NCBI GenBank assembly: GCA_030765055.1
Contig: CM060950.1
Span: 461,710,339 to 461,774,338 of the forward strand
Source: Mantis religiosa
Taxonomy: Eukaryota; Arthropoda; Insecta; Mantodea; Mantidae
Length of the DNA: 64,000 nt
Direction: 5' to 3'
Each line of letters starts with the position of its first letter. Positions within the stretch are counted from its first letter, which is position 1. This document shows, one piece after another, positions 43,732-55,011 of this stretch. The translations under genes and the position numbers were made by a program. The notes under the pieces are model-generated. The model was not told the DNA's origin. It did no database searches and worked only from the letters and a program-made list of their open reading frames with translations.

Positions 43732-43838
43732 GTTAATTATTAAATTAATTGGGAGTCGATTAATAACATTGTGTTATTAATCGACTCCCAATTAATTTAT
43801 ACAACAACACTGTTTTCAACACTTCCATGAAAGGATTT
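43732..43838. mobile_element. Micro PLE insertion (A-type): perfect 27-bp hairpin plus tail
   Basis: 107 bp bounded by ATAAAGGAAATA at 43720-43731 and 43839-43850 (12/12). Arms at 43742-43768 and 43772-43798 are perfect reverse complements over 27 bp with a 3-nt loop; each is the PLE A terminal sequence (GGGAGTCGATTAAT). Positions 43799-43838 are the one-sided A-type tail (ACAACACTGTTTTCAACACT). No coding sequence and no hammerhead. The TSD argues for a genuine insertion of this tiny unit and against a later deletion product. Confidence 0.88.
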
Positions 43839-43850
43839 ATAAAGGAAATA

Positions 43851-44139
43851 TTATTTTCCAGTAAAGTAACTGCAGTTACTTTTTGACTCTTTCTCATATA
43901 ATCTATCTTCCACCTAATATATTTGTATTATATTAGTATTCCTCTATGATCTAATAGCCCCTGTTTAGCAGAGAGATATTTAAGCTGCTCCATTTAAATT
44001 TTCCAAATGGTGCAGTATGTTTAATTTCTGAGGGGATTTTGTTACACCATACTTGAAGCTGAGCACGTACAGAAGATAATAGGCAGGTGTGATCTTCTGC
44101 TGTTATTGTTATGTACAGGTTCTGTCAGAACAATCTGAC
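43851..44139. other. Short spacer
   Basis: AT-rich, with a 12-A run just before the LINE. No gene recognised. Confidence 0.5.
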
Positions 44140-44159
44140 AAAAAAAAAAAAATTATAAA

Positions 44160-45509
44160 TTGATATCACACTTTTCCAGACAAAATAATAAAGGGGGTGG
44201 GGTAGCTATATTTTTAAAATCTGGAGATAATTTGTCTATATCAAACTGGGATAAAGCTTACAGCGTAGAAAAAGTATTCGAGGTAGCCACAACAAAAATA
44301 CAAACAGGAAAACTAAACTTGCAAATAATGGGTTTGTACAGATCGCCAAGTACCAAAGTTAGTGATTTTCTTTGCTATCTAGACGACATGCTAAATAAAA
44401 CAAAAATAGGTATAAATAGCGAAATAATTTTGATAGGGGATCTAAACATAAATACTGGCACAAATAATACAGATTATAAAAACCTACTTGACATAATTTC
44501 AAGTTATAATTTAAAAGACATTATTAAAGAACCAACTAGAATCACACCCATCTCAGCTACATCAATAGATCATATTATAACCAATATTGAAAAGAATAAT
44601 TACTCAACAGAAATTGTAGATTATTGTATTTCTGACCATAGTTCCCAAATTATGGATATCAGTTATATAGGGGAAGAACTTGAAATAACAGAATTCATGA
44701 AGTTAGGACAAATGACTACTAACAATCTGAACCAGCTCCTAGTTAGTTTAACAAAAGATAGATGGGGTGCAGTTTATACATTGCAGGATAGTAATAAAAA
44801 ATGGGACTGCTTCTTTGACATTATAAAACAGCACCTTGAGACACACTGCCCAATCAAAAACAAAAGAGTTACCAAACCTAATAATCAATGTATTAAAATT
44901 CCATATGAAGTAACAAAGAATAGAGATAAAATGAAGGATTACCATACATTCTATAAATCAACAAACTTAGACATTTTTAGGGATAAATATAAAGCTTTTA
45001 AAAAGAAGTATGCTCAAGAACTAATTACTCTAAAGAGACAACAATTTAGTGACAAAATAATAAAATCAAATAATAAGGCAAAGACAATATGGGGAATTGT
45101 AAAAGAACATCATGTAAACAATAAGACATTTGAAAACATATCCTTAGAAGAAAATATGCAGCTAGTTAAAAATCCTAAAGAATTTTGTCAAATCTTTAAT
45201 AATTATTTCTTAAAAATGGGAATCAATAAAATCAGTCAGATTAGGGATACAACACAAGGGACAAATGAAATATTATCAACCATTTATATAAGAGGAACCA
45301 CTAAAGAGGAACTAGAAAAAATAATAAATGAACTAAATAATAACACATCGACGGGGTGGGATGAAATATCTACAAAAACACTGAAACATTGTAAATATGC
45401 CCTACTAGATATACTTGAGCACCTGATAAATGCATCGATAATGGAGTTTTCTTTTCCCGATTGTTTAAAAATAAGCATAGTTCGACCAATATTTAAAAAA
45501 AGGCAATAA
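44160..45509 (+). pseudogene. LINE endonuclease and start of reverse transcriptase
   Basis: A 449-codon frame. The N-terminal ~170 residues are the second half of an apurinic-type endonuclease/exonuclease/phosphatase domain: GGGVAIFLK, GLYRSPS, ILIGDLNIN (catalytic D..N), SIDHIITN and CISDHSSQI (catalytic D-H). A linker of about 200 residues follows, then the first RT blocks: STGWDEISTKTLKHC and LKISIVRPIFKK. The first part of the nuclease is missing, so the copy is 5'-truncated. A one-base shift in the A-run at 45497-45507 ends the frame, and RT continues directly at 45510. Confidence 0.88.
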
Positions 45510-45858
45510 AACAAAAGCAGAAAGCTATAGACCTATTACCTTAACTGCTGTTTTTGCTAAGGTATTTGAAAAAGTGTTAAATAATAGATTAATAAGCTTT
45601 CTAAACAAATTCAATATACTAAGTAAATCTCAACATGGATTCAGGAAAAATCACTCCACAGCCACAGCGATAGCAGAGCTATACCACAATACACTTCAAG
45701 GGCTTGAAATTGAAGAAAAGATCACAGGTATATTCCTTGACCTATCTAAAGCATTTGACAGTGTATCACATGAAATGTTGCTGAACAAATTGCAGAAGTA
45801 TGGCATAAGGGGGAAATTTCACACAATATTAAAATCCTATTTAGTAAACAGAAAATAA
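45510..45858 (+). pseudogene. LINE reverse transcriptase, first half (same element)
   Basis: Continues after the frameshift: ESYRPITLTAVFAKVFEKVL (RT motif 1), SQHGFRKNHSTATAIAEL (motif 2), GIFLDLSKAFDSVSHEML (motif A, catalytic D) and LKSYLVNRK. It stops where a second LINE is inserted at about 45860. Confidence 0.88.
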
Positions 45859-45861
45859 TGT

Positions 45862-46968
45862 ACAGTAGTTTTTTTTTATTTTTTTATTTATTGTTATCTG
45901 AAAAGGTTCCCAGAGCCATAGCTCATGCTAGGGAACAGTACAAAAATATATAAAATGATGGCAAACAGCCCTTGACAATACTTATATTACATTTTTAGAG
46001 TAGGAATGAATTACCGTACAAGAATAACATATATGAAACATACAAAGATACAGACATTCACTATAACTCAAGAAATAATAGTAACAAAGAACTTACAGAA
46101 AAATAGAAGCTACATATTCTATGGGACATTAATCCATATTAATTTTTAAACAGTTCAGCTTTCAAACCAGCTATAAATGTGTAACACTTTATCAGCTATC
46201 AATATATGCCTTCAGTAAATTTTCAGCAACTTTCCTTTTAAAACCTTTTATGTTCCTGCAGCCTTTCAGTTCCAGTGGCAGTGCATTATATAAGTTGATA
46301 ACGTGTGAGGTTAAGCTGTTCAGGCCATAAGTAGAAGTGTTCACTGTTGGTTTTGTTAAGTTTCCTTTATTTCTTGTATTATATATATGTGAGGAGCTTT
46401 CAAATGTTAGATTGGACTTTAGAAGATTATTTTTTATTTTGTGGAGATATATTAGCAAGGACAACTCTATGTTTAGTTGTAATGGTAAAATGTTAGTTAC
46501 ATGGTAGAGTGTTTTTGTGTTTGTTCTAAAGGGTAGATTGTAGATTATTTTCAAGGCTCGATTTTGAAGTACTTCGAGGTCATGAATTAAATATTTAACA
46601 GAGTTACCCCATAAGATGTTTAAGTAATCCAAATGAGATTGAATTAAAGCATGGTAGATACTTCGTAAATGATTTACACTGAATCCTTTGAATTTCAGCC
46701 TGTGAATTACAGCTAACACAGGAAGAATCTTATTTTTTACATGCATGATATGGTCCTTCCATGTGAGCGTACTGTGTAGAATCAAACCTAGATATGTGAT
46801 TTTTGTTACTCTTTCAATCACTGCGTTATCAACATGTATCTTGTTATTTACTACTGGTACGTATGATCTTTTATGAAATAACATATATTTTGTTTTACAG
46901 ACATTTAATGTTAACTTATTGCCCTTAAACCAGCTATTCAATGCATTCAGGTCTTGCTGTATGTCATA
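45862..46968 (-). mobile_element. Nested 5'-truncated LINE, 3' end fragment
   Basis: Inserted in reverse orientation inside the RT gene of the host LINE. On the minus strand it starts within RT just after the catalytic box (DIQQDLNALNSWFKGNKLTL), contains the rest of the protein, a 3' UTR (46191-45890) and ends in an A-rich tail (plus-strand T-run at 45869-45878 and onwards). Host-LINE RT resumes at about 46970. Confidence 0.82.
46192..46941 (-). CDS. LINE C-terminal region, intact frame
   Basis: 249 codons without interruption: LTLNVCKTKYMLF, ITYLGLILHSTLTWKDHI, SHLDYLNILWG, LEVLQNRALKIIYNLPFRT, IYNTRNKGN, YNALPLELKG and FKRKVAENLLKAYIDS. This is the RT thumb and C-terminal region of a jockey/CR1-type LINE. 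The catalytic part is missing, so it cannot act alone, but the intact frame points to a young insertion. It differs clearly from the C-terminus of the host LINE. Confidence 0.85.
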   Translation of the reverse strand: MNSWFKGNKLTLNVCKTKYMLFHKRSYVPVVNNKIHVDNAVIERVTKITYLGLILHSTLTWKDHIMHVKNKILPVLAVIHRLKFKGFSVNHLRSIYHALIQSHLDYLNILWGNSVKYLIHDLEVLQNRALKIIYNLPFRTNTKTLYHVTNILPLQLNIELSLLIYLHKIKNNLLKSNLTFESSSHIYNTRNKGNLTKPTVNTSTYGLNSLTSHVINLYNALPLELKGCRNIKGFKRKVAENLLKAYIDS

Positions 46969-47209
46969 TATCAGTTAGAACCAAGAGTAGAAATACAATA
47001 GAATCAATCACATCCAATTATGAAAACATCATAGGATTTCCTCAAGGATCTGTCCTAGGACCAATACTTTTTTTGATCTACGTGAATGATCTTCCTATAA
47101 CTACACACTCAAAAACAGTGACGTATGCCGATGACACCTCATTGATATTTGGTACTAAGGAAGTAAATGGAATGGAGAAAATAATAACTACAGAAATGCA
47201 AATTATCTA
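46960..47209 (+). pseudogene. LINE reverse transcriptase, catalytic part (host LINE resumes)
   Basis: Plus-strand frame: ISVRTKSRN, IGFPQGSVLGPILFLIYVND (motif B) and VTYADDTSLIF (motif C, catalytic DD), ending at MQIIY where a Tc1-like element begins. Its first residues, encoded at 46941-46960, belong to the nested LINE, so the ATG there is not a real start. Confidence 0.85.
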
Positions 47210-48305
47210 CACTCCTGGAAATTGAAATAAGAACACCGTGAGTTCATTGTCCCAGAAAGGGGAAACTTTATTGACACATTCCTGGGGTCAGATATATCAC
47301 ATGATCACACTGACAGAACCATAGGCACAGAGACACAGGCAACAGAGCATGCACAATGTCGGCACTAGTACCGTGTATATCCACCTTTCGCAGCAATGCA
47401 GGCTGCTATTCTCCCATGGAGACGATCGTAGAGATGCTGGATGTAGTCCTGTGGAACGGCCTGCCATGCCATTTCCAGCTGGCGCCTCAGTTGGACCAGC
47501 GTTCGTGCTGGACGTGCAGACCGCGTGAGATGACGTTTCATCCAGTCCCAAACATGCTCAATGGGGGACAGATCCGGAGATCCTGCTGGCCAGGGTAGTT
47601 GACTTACACCTTCTAGAGCACGTTGGGTGGCACGGGATACATGCGGACGTGCATTGTCCTGTTGGAACAGCAAGTTCCCTTGCCGGTCTAGGAATGGTAG
47701 AACGATGGGTTCGATGACGGTTTAGATGTACCGTGCACTATTCAGTGCCCGCTCAACGATCACCAGAAGTGTACGGCCAGTGTAGGAGATCGCTCCCCAC
47801 ACCATGAAGCCGGGTGTTGGCCCTGTGTGCCTCAGTCGTATGCAGTCCTGATTGTGGCGCTCACCTGCACGGCGCCAAACACGCATCCGACCATCATTGG
47901 CACCAAGGCAGAAGCGACTCTCATCGCTGAAGATGACACGTCTCCATTCGTCCCTCCATTCACGCCTGTCGCGACACCACTGGAGGCGGGCTGCACGATG
48001 TTGGGGCGTGAGCGGAAGATGCCCTAACGGTGCGCGGGACCGTAGCCCAGCTTCGTGGAGACTGTTACGAATGGTCCTCGCCGATACCCCAGGAGCAACA
48101 GTGTCCCTAATTTTCTGGGAAGTGGCGGTGCGGTCCCTTACGGCACTGCGTAGGATCCGACGGTCTTGGCGTGCATCCGTGCGTCGCTGCAGTCCGGTCC
48201 CAGGTCGACGGGCACGTGCGGGCGACCACTGGCGACATCGATGTACTGTGGAGACCTCACGCCCCACGTGTTAAGCAATTCAGCGGTACGTCCACCTGAC
48301 CTCCC
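47210..48305 (-). mobile_element. Tc1-like element, GC-rich, 5' side truncated
   Basis: Begins after TA at 47208-47209 with CACTCCTGGAAATTGAAATA, a typical Tc1-type terminus. The opposite terminus is missing; the LINE resumes near 48310. The sequence is much richer in G+C and CpG than everything around it. It carries the transposase on the minus strand. Confidence 0.85.
47365..48267 (-). pseudogene. Tc1-like DDE transposase, one nonsense codon
   Basis: Frame 48267-47722 and frame 47673-47365 are the same frame separated by one TAA (at about 47722-47724) in an otherwise collinear protein. Visible: helix-turn-helix remnants (TVAPGVSARTIRNSLHEAGL), RVIFSDESRF (first D), GFMVWGAISYTGRT, NLLFQQDNARPH (second D) and GSPDLSPIEHVWDWMKR (E at the DD34E spacing). 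The N-terminal paired domain before 48267 is truncated and frameshifted. One more change from an open frame than a live copy; still dead because of the missing terminus. Confidence 0.9.
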
Positions 48306-48317
48306 GCTTTGTAATTA

Positions 48318-48600
48318 GCAAGGATGAAATGGGTAACTTAAATAAACATTGTCACAAACACGAAACAAGGACACAAAATAATTACCACAGAATAACTTTA
48401 AATAAGAAGTCAGCAGATAAAGATCCCTTAATAATGGGAAAATTATTATTTAATAAACTACCAAATTCACTAAAAACAAAAAAAGGTAAATTATTTAAAA
48501 ATGAACTAAACAAATTTCTAATACAAAAATGCTTGTATAGACTGGACGAATTGTAATTAAACGTATATAACTGTTTATTTTGACATATCCGACAACATGT
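48318..48600 (+). pseudogene. Host LINE C-terminus and 3' end
   Basis: Frame 48329-48556 gives NNYHRITLNKKSADKDPLIM, LLFNKLPNSLKTKKGKLFKN and FLIQKCLYRLDEL then a stop. This is the terminal LINE motif (N.LP..L+.....F+..L..FL). Between YADD at 47.1 kb and this point about 250 residues are missing, so part of the LINE was deleted before or together with the Tc1 insertion. Confidence 0.75.
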
Positions 48601-48626
48601 AAGTGTTATTATGGATGAAAATAAAT

Positions 48627-48730
48627 TATTATTATTATTGTTGTTATCATCATCATTATTATTATTTTTATTATTATTATTATTATTATTATTGACAGTC
48701 GTTATCTGTCCTATTATTATTATTATTTAC
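48627..48730. repeat. (ATT)n microsatellite
   Basis: ATT triplets with a few interruptions, starting after GGATGAAAATAAATT. Probably grown from the LINE's 3' tail. Confidence 0.9.
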
Positions 48731-49900
48731 TGGAGATGTATTGACTAGCACAGTCTGTCTGTCCCACAATGCCATATCCCTTGCAATAGAGCATTACTAT
48801 GCTTAGCATCATTCTTAACCCTATACAGCTTGTCCTGAAAATTTGTGATAGTGAATGTTTGTTTAATAGCAATGAAAATACAGATTTATAGGGAAAGACA
48901 TGGAGTGTATCCAATATATGATAGGAAGGAGTGTACAGAGTCTGCCACTGAAAACAGACTGTCATGGAACAGTTATTGAAGTACAGTAAAATATTTAGTC
49001 ACATGTGAACTATTCATGCATAATTATCTATTTCATGCAGCCCAAATTTTCATTTTAAATCTTACAAGTGTTTTCATAGCTATTAACAATTCAAGGTCAC
49101 ATATTTTTGGACAGTCTGTTCTGTATGGGGCGATAGCTCTGTATGGGGCTAGGAGAAATCATTTTATACTTTTTAGTCCATTTTAAAGATATGGTATATG
49201 AAACTCTTGTATATTTGAATGTGTAATACACTTGAAAATGATCAGGTTTTTCTGCCATTCCTTGAATTTCTCAGTAAACAGAAACTTTTAGATGAAATAG
49301 ACAATATATTCTGAGCTGCCTACATTGCACACTGAACGGTTTACATTGTGTGAAAGTAGATCAAGGTTTAGTAATGTTATCATAAAGCATGTGTTTCTCT
49401 GCCACTTGTCATTGCTATACAGAAATTCAAGAGCTTCATATATATGGTGAATCCCCTAAATCTTCTACCACAAATATCTCTGAACTAAATATATACTGTA
49501 TATCATTTCCACGGCCAGTTTAAATGGTGTCATGGATAATGCCTCTTTAGCTTCGTCCTACTGCATCCTCCTATTATTATAAATATAATGTGAATGTTTA
49601 CACACTGTGCATTACTTCTCATAGGTTTCATGCATTGTCACATATCAAATCCTTTCTTTTTTCACACACTGTAGTGTGTGCAAAAAATTGAATCCCATAG
49701 TTTACTCACAATTGAGTCTCAGTTACTAAACATGCACTGATAGCCGAGCGGTTACAGAAAAGTATGTAGGAGCTAGACCAGCCACAGCCAACTCGCTTGC
49801 CGCTGTGCATGTGCTGGGTTACAAGCACCGTGTTGCCTCAGTGTGTGCTTTGCAAGGTTTGTCTTCCACAGCAGTGGCAGTCCATACCTCAGTGTTAGTT
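48731..49900. other. Unannotated spacer
   Basis: No gene. A perfect short palindrome CACACACTGTAGTGTGTG occurs near 49664-49681 within T and A flanks. A CTGATAGCCGAGCGGTTA stretch near 49740 resembles a tRNA A box but has no matching B box. Confidence 0.45.
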
Positions 49901-49904
49901 TGAT

Positions 49905-50895
49905 ATGGAAGGGCACTCATTAAAGCAAAGGGTACCCACTCCGAGATATTATTTCAATTTTGAATTGGAAACTGAGTACTTCTTCATGGAATGTAGCAAT
50001 GGTGCTATTTGTTTAATTTGCCAGAAAAAATTTCAAGTGCTTAAACTATTAAATCTTCAGCGACATTTTAATACATTGCATGCTAATGATTATTCGGCCG
50101 TATAAAAAGAAGAACACACTGCAGAGATACAAAGGCTCAGAGAAAAGATTACATCACCGGAAGAGAAATAGCAGAAAGGGGATGTCAGAATGGCAGAAAC
50201 CTCAGTTTATATGAGTTAAGAAATAGCACTAGAAATTGCCAGATTTTCTAGTAGTTTTTCCGATGGTCCACTTATTAAATGATGTATGCTTATAGCTGCA
50301 AGTAAATTCACCCCAGTCAGAGTTCACCAATTCGAGAGTGCCAGTCTGTCACCTCATACTATTTCAAGCAGAATTCAAGATCTGGTAGACAACATTAGCG
50401 CACAAATTACTGAAAGAGCAAGATAATTTGTTGCGTTCTCTATTGCCATTGATGAGAGCACTGACTTATGAAGTATAGCTCAATTATGTATTTTTATCTG
50501 TGGAGTAAATGAACATTTGGAAGTTGTGGAAGAAATGCTAGATCTGGTGTCAATAAAAGGCACAACAGAAATCAGCTTGAAATGTGACACTGAGTTAGCT
50601 GACAGTTACAGAAACAGAGGAAGTTTGCTGGATTTCTACAGGAGATTTCCTAAATCAAGATTCCATCAATTACACAGATGTGCCGCATCTATGATTGCAA
50701 TGTTTGCTTCGACCTCTGTATGTGAATCCTTATTTTTAGCTATGAAACACATTAAAACCCCTCAGAGAGTCAACGCCAATGATCATAACTTAAAGAGTGC
50801 ATTAAGGGTCCAGAGTTCTGTTTCACTGTCTCCAAATGTGGCGAATATTGTGAACACTAAAGGATGTCAGAAGGTAATAGTGTGTACCAAAAACT
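49905..50895 (+). pseudogene. hAT transposase-like pseudogene (GTF2I-repeat type), internally deleted
   Basis: Frame 49905-50105 is a BED-type zinc finger: YFFMECSNGAICLICQKKF (Cx2C) then LQRHFNTLHANDY (Hx4H). Downstream, across stops near 50104, 50169, 50278 and 50426, come EIALEIARFSSSFSDG, LSPHTISSRIQDLVDNISAQ, FVAFSIAIDEST (first catalytic D of hAT) and a VVEEMLDLVSIKGTTE block. Frame 50517-50897 then jumps to the C-terminal dimerisation region: MFASTSVCESLFLAMKHIK and a HNLKSALRV helix. The middle of the protein is deleted. Resembles 'GTF2I repeat domain-containing protein 2'-like hAT proteins. No terminal repeats identified. Confidence 0.8.
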
Positions 50896-50899
50896 GAAT

Positions 50900-52915
50900 G
50901 TGTCAAATTCTTAATTGAAACGTGTATATTTGTTTAATACGAAGTTTTTTGTGTAATATTATAAGTATATAGTGAATATTACTTTGTTATATGGTATTTT
51001 TCAATTGTCTCAGGATCAAAATTTATCTAATTGCCACAAAGTACTATTTCGTTCCTATAATTAAAAATATTGCTTATATGCCATCATTTGGTTGTATAGG
51101 ATTGAAGGCTATAATAATGTTATTGGTACTGCAGTGTTTTATATATAATTTAATAAGAGGTACCACAGAGATATTCTGGATTATTCCTTCACTACTATCC
51201 TGTCCTTAATTATTTAGTGGTAACGCAAGTGCAAATTGCGGAATGCCGCTTTGCGAGGTAATGATTAGCATATCTCCCTAGCACTCGCCAGCAACGACCA
51301 GGCACACTGGCACCATGCGAGCTGTATAGACACACCATGCATATTAGTTGGCAGAGCTTGAGCTAGACCTACAAAGGTTTGAATCCCAGATATCATTTTG
51401 ATTCCTTTTTTTGTACAAATATGAAATGAGTATTATGCATATTGTAATATAACTTCCAAGTGTTAAGGTTTACTTGATTTTATGGCATTTATGCTCATAC
51501 ATAAAAACTGAAATACTATATTCTGTTGTTAATCTATCTTAAATAAACGTTTTATTTGTATATGTAAAATCAAATAAATATGGAAATTAACTTAGTATTA
51601 AGTGTGCAAACTCTCTGCTTCTATTACTGTCCTCATTCTGCGGAGCATGGATGAGAACAAATACCTAGTGAAATTTGCGAAACAGGATACTTCACATTAT
51701 ATGCCAGCACCATTGATAATACAGTGTTGATACAACCAATATCAGGCAATTTTCTTATAAAATTGCACTTATTTTAAAAACAACAAGAATATGTTATTTG
51801 TATTTTTATAAATGAATGTGTTTAAAATATTAAAATCATAAGGCATTTCATTAAAGTAACAATAATAGAAAGACACATGCACATCAAAGATTTTACCTCA
51901 TGTTGGTCCACTTACAAGACATGTTTGTTTTATCACTCGGCTACCATGAATATAGCCAAGCCGCAAAGCATCTCCCTATGTATCGCATTGCTTTGCAATG
52001 AAGCCAGAATGGTATCAAGGCATATATTGGAAAAATTAATTGTCCTTTCTCACAAGTCATTTGTAGGCCGAAGTATGGATGGGTACAGAAAGACTGAAAA
52101 CTTCATTGTAATAGCTGAGATCCCAACTATGGCATTGAATTTTTCAGTCTAACTCTACCTTTCCAAAGTATATATTGGGAATGCAGTGTCATTGAATGCT
52201 TGTAATGTTTTCCAAATTGAACTCCTTTTTTTATAGCTGCTGTTTGTTTTTGTTCTTTCTGTTTTCTTTTCTTTCTATGAATGTATAAAGGAGCCACCTT
52301 TAAGATTTGATAACAGAGGAGGGAGCTCGTTAAGAATTTTAAGTAAACATGATTTTCAGCAAAAACTTGCAACCTTTAAAGTAGAAACCCTGTATTATTT
52401 TTGACAGTATAATATTAAAAATGGTATTATATTTCTATATAAGTATTACAAACAGTGATATATTGATACTTTATAAATATGAATTGAAATTTGAAATAGC
52501 AAACATTACCAAGCAAGGAATACTTGCACTTGCTTCTTACCTCTTCATCAGTAGGCATCCAACTGGTTTCTGGTGCAAGTGGCAATGTTAACTGTAGGAT
52601 ATCAATACCTGCAGTTATGACATGTGTTGGTGGAAAATATGAGCTTGAAAGTGTTGTACGGAAGGAGCAAATCACAATTCATGAAGTAGCCTTTGTATTT
52701 TAAAATATTAGTTCCTAATAGGTGCTATATGTTTTAATAAACAAACTGTGGTTGGCAGAACTTCTGAATGGGAGATCCCATCTTAAAACATAGTAAGACG
52801 CACAAAAGTGTGAATAAAACTTGACAGAATGGTTTAAGACTCGATTTTATAGTTGATGGCGCTTTAGGAAAATTATGGCTACTTAATGTCAACAAAAGAT
52901 GCCACCTTGCTGCTA
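50900..52915. other. AT-rich spacer, decayed repeats only
   Basis: About 51210-51410 is a less AT-rich segment ending in GGTTTGAATCCCAG, a B-box-like sequence without a clear A box. About 52030-52165 is a degraded SINE unit (GAGATCCCAACTATGGCATTG, GAATTTTTCAGTC). Other frames here have no domain. Confidence 0.4.
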
Positions 52916-52917
52916 TA

Positions 52918-52995
52918 GGTTGGTCTGGGTGACACAATTGGTTAGGCACATGACTGCTGATTCCAAGGTTATGAGTTAAAAGCTATCCCAGAATG
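52918..52995 (+). mobile_element. Second tRNA-like SINE head
   Basis: GGTCTGGGTGACACAATTGG and TTAGGCACATGACTGCTG (A box and anticodon arm) followed by GGTTATGAGTTAAAAGC, a decayed B box. Different sequence from the abundant SINE in this window. Confidence 0.5.
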
Positions 52996-53169
52996 TTGGT
53001 TTTTATGTGTCCTTAAAAAAAATGGCCTCATGTCAGCAAATATACTAACATAAAACCACACTTGAAGGACAAATTTCTGGCACATTGGCAGAGCTAATAT
53101 GTTCCTGGTAATTCAAAAAGCTGTTAACAAACAAAATAATTTTAGTTAATTGTTCAGAATTAATTAATT

Positions 53170-53245
53170 AATTAACCAAGAGATCTGTGGCTCAAATCCT
53201 GGCCATGGCATTGAATTTTTCATGTTGACTCTATCCATAGAATAA
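53170..53245 (+). mobile_element. tRNA-derived SINE fragment
   Basis: GTGGCTCAAATCCTGGCC (B box region), GGCATTGAATTTTTCATG and GACTCTATCCA, following an (ATTA)n run. Confidence 0.65.
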
Positions 53246-53275
53246 TTTTAAGTTTTGCTGCTATAAGACATGAGC

Positions 53276-53419
53276 CTTTCCGGCTGGGGGTGCCGAAATG
53301 CTGATCATATCTCCCTGAATTTTTTGCATGATCACGCACTTCTAACTTGCATGTGTGAGGCCGGCAGTCGGGTTGGCAGGTTCTGGTCCTCTATGGGCTG
53401 TCGCGCCATGGGTTATTGT
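53276..53419. mobile_element. 144-bp retroposed insert with perfect 14-bp TSD
   Basis: TATAAGACATGAGC is found at 53262-53275 and 53420-53433. The insert is richer in G+C than its flanks, contains CCTTTCCGGCTGGGG-type start sequence, and ends in GGGTTATTGT. No coding potential, no A/B box pair that I can defend. The clean TSD and short simple end suggest a young SINE of a family not seen elsewhere in the window. Confidence 0.75.
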
Positions 53420-53433
53420 TATAAGACATGAGC

Positions 53434-55010
53434 AGAGGTGAGTGCCATTGTGATGCATTAGAAACCTGCTAGATTGCTGATGGTTATGGAATATTAGGCT
53501 TTTACTGTACTTTGCTGACATTCTACAGTTGCTACCTTAAATATTCCTTGGCTATGCTTTACAGTTTATGGCTTTCAGGCCTCTGCTATACTTTGGCAGA
53601 TTTGTTAGCCATGTGGTTTTAGTTCTGAACTGAAACAAAACAGGCATGGTTGTTCTACTGCCATTATTTTCCTGTTAAAGAGAGCATTATAAGAAAGTTA
53701 GGTGGGTGGGTCACATTCTCTAAAAGTAACTTCTAAGATTTTCTAGTAGTATTATTATTCACATTTTAGTTTGTTTGGTTTTAAAGTGGAACCTGACACT
53801 CAGGTGTTTCCCCAGGTCTTGGCAAGTCATGTCTTTAAAAGAACTCTGTTAGTGGTAATGCAATCCAAAAGTACCTTGCTACTTAGTCACAAGTTATATC
53901 ACAAGCATGAAATGTGGCAACCTCTATATCTTTTATTTGTTTGAGATCAGCTATCTATTCTACAAGGAAATGTTTATGGTGAGCATGATATAGTGTGCAG
54001 TGAATGCTGTAAAATTATATATATCTTAGGCTGTGGGTATGTATTTGAACAGATATATGGGATCCGTGGAAGATGTTGAACTTAAATACCAAATTCAGTA
54101 TTTAACTGACATTTGTTTTTCAGTTATACCTACTGTGTGCACAGACCTTATTCTAAAAATATCAAGTTACATTCATAGGTTTCGGAACATATGTTAGCAG
54201 AAATATTGATATGGCATTTTTGGGTGGAATACAATACTTCCCCTGCTTACTATATGTGGCACAGAAAGTAATTAAAGCCCACCTTAGAGCACTAACTAAT
54301 CACCAGTTAAGGGCTAAGAAATGTATGACGTGTATAATGTGTAAGAAGTACCTAATTAAAAATGTTTCAGAGTTTCCTAATTACACATCTAATGTGATGG
54401 TGTTGAGCCATATTGCTTTAGTTCTTGTCACTTAGCCTATTTTCATTGAAATAATTGCTTTCTGTTTGTGCTAATATTTCATTCTTATTTACCAGTGCAT
54501 TTGTTAATTTCTTATATAATGTTTTACATGAAAGTAAATGCTGACATTCTCCGTACATGGAGGAAATCACTTTTCTTATAATTAGTCTATTACTTTATTG
54601 TACATATCAGTGATGACAGCCTTTGATTTAATTAATGGCAAACTGGTGTACGTAAAAAATTACATTATATAAAACCAAACCACAAGCTTACATATTCTCC
54701 CACTGTACTAAAAATAAATAAAATCATAGTCAATTTAAGTCAAAAATAATAATCTTGGTTGGTATTCTAAAATAAGATAAAACTGAAAGGATTGGGTATG
54801 ATGATAACGTCACCTCTGTGTTTAATACCTTTCTCCACAGATAGGAAAGACCACTTAAAATGCTATTAATATTTAAACATTGCACTTCTTTGCATTTCTT
54901 GTACTACATTTTAAGTGTTGAGTATTGGAGGCAATAACAGAACACGCTGCAGGTGCGATGGGTTGATAGTACAGTTAGCTGCATTACCGACTTACATTGT
55001 AGTTCAATAA
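53434..55010. other. Unannotated spacer
   Basis: No recognisable gene. A 74-codon plus frame (54211-54435) has no domain. Confidence 0.45.
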
Positions 55011-55011
55011 A

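Noticed and set aside
47297..48274. Plus-strand frames inside the Tc1-like element
   Set aside because: They are antisense shadows of the GC-rich transposase gene on the minus strand.
49660..49690. Perfect 18-bp palindrome as a terminator or origin
   Set aside because: A single short CA/TG-rich palindrome in AT-rich eukaryotic DNA has no supporting context.
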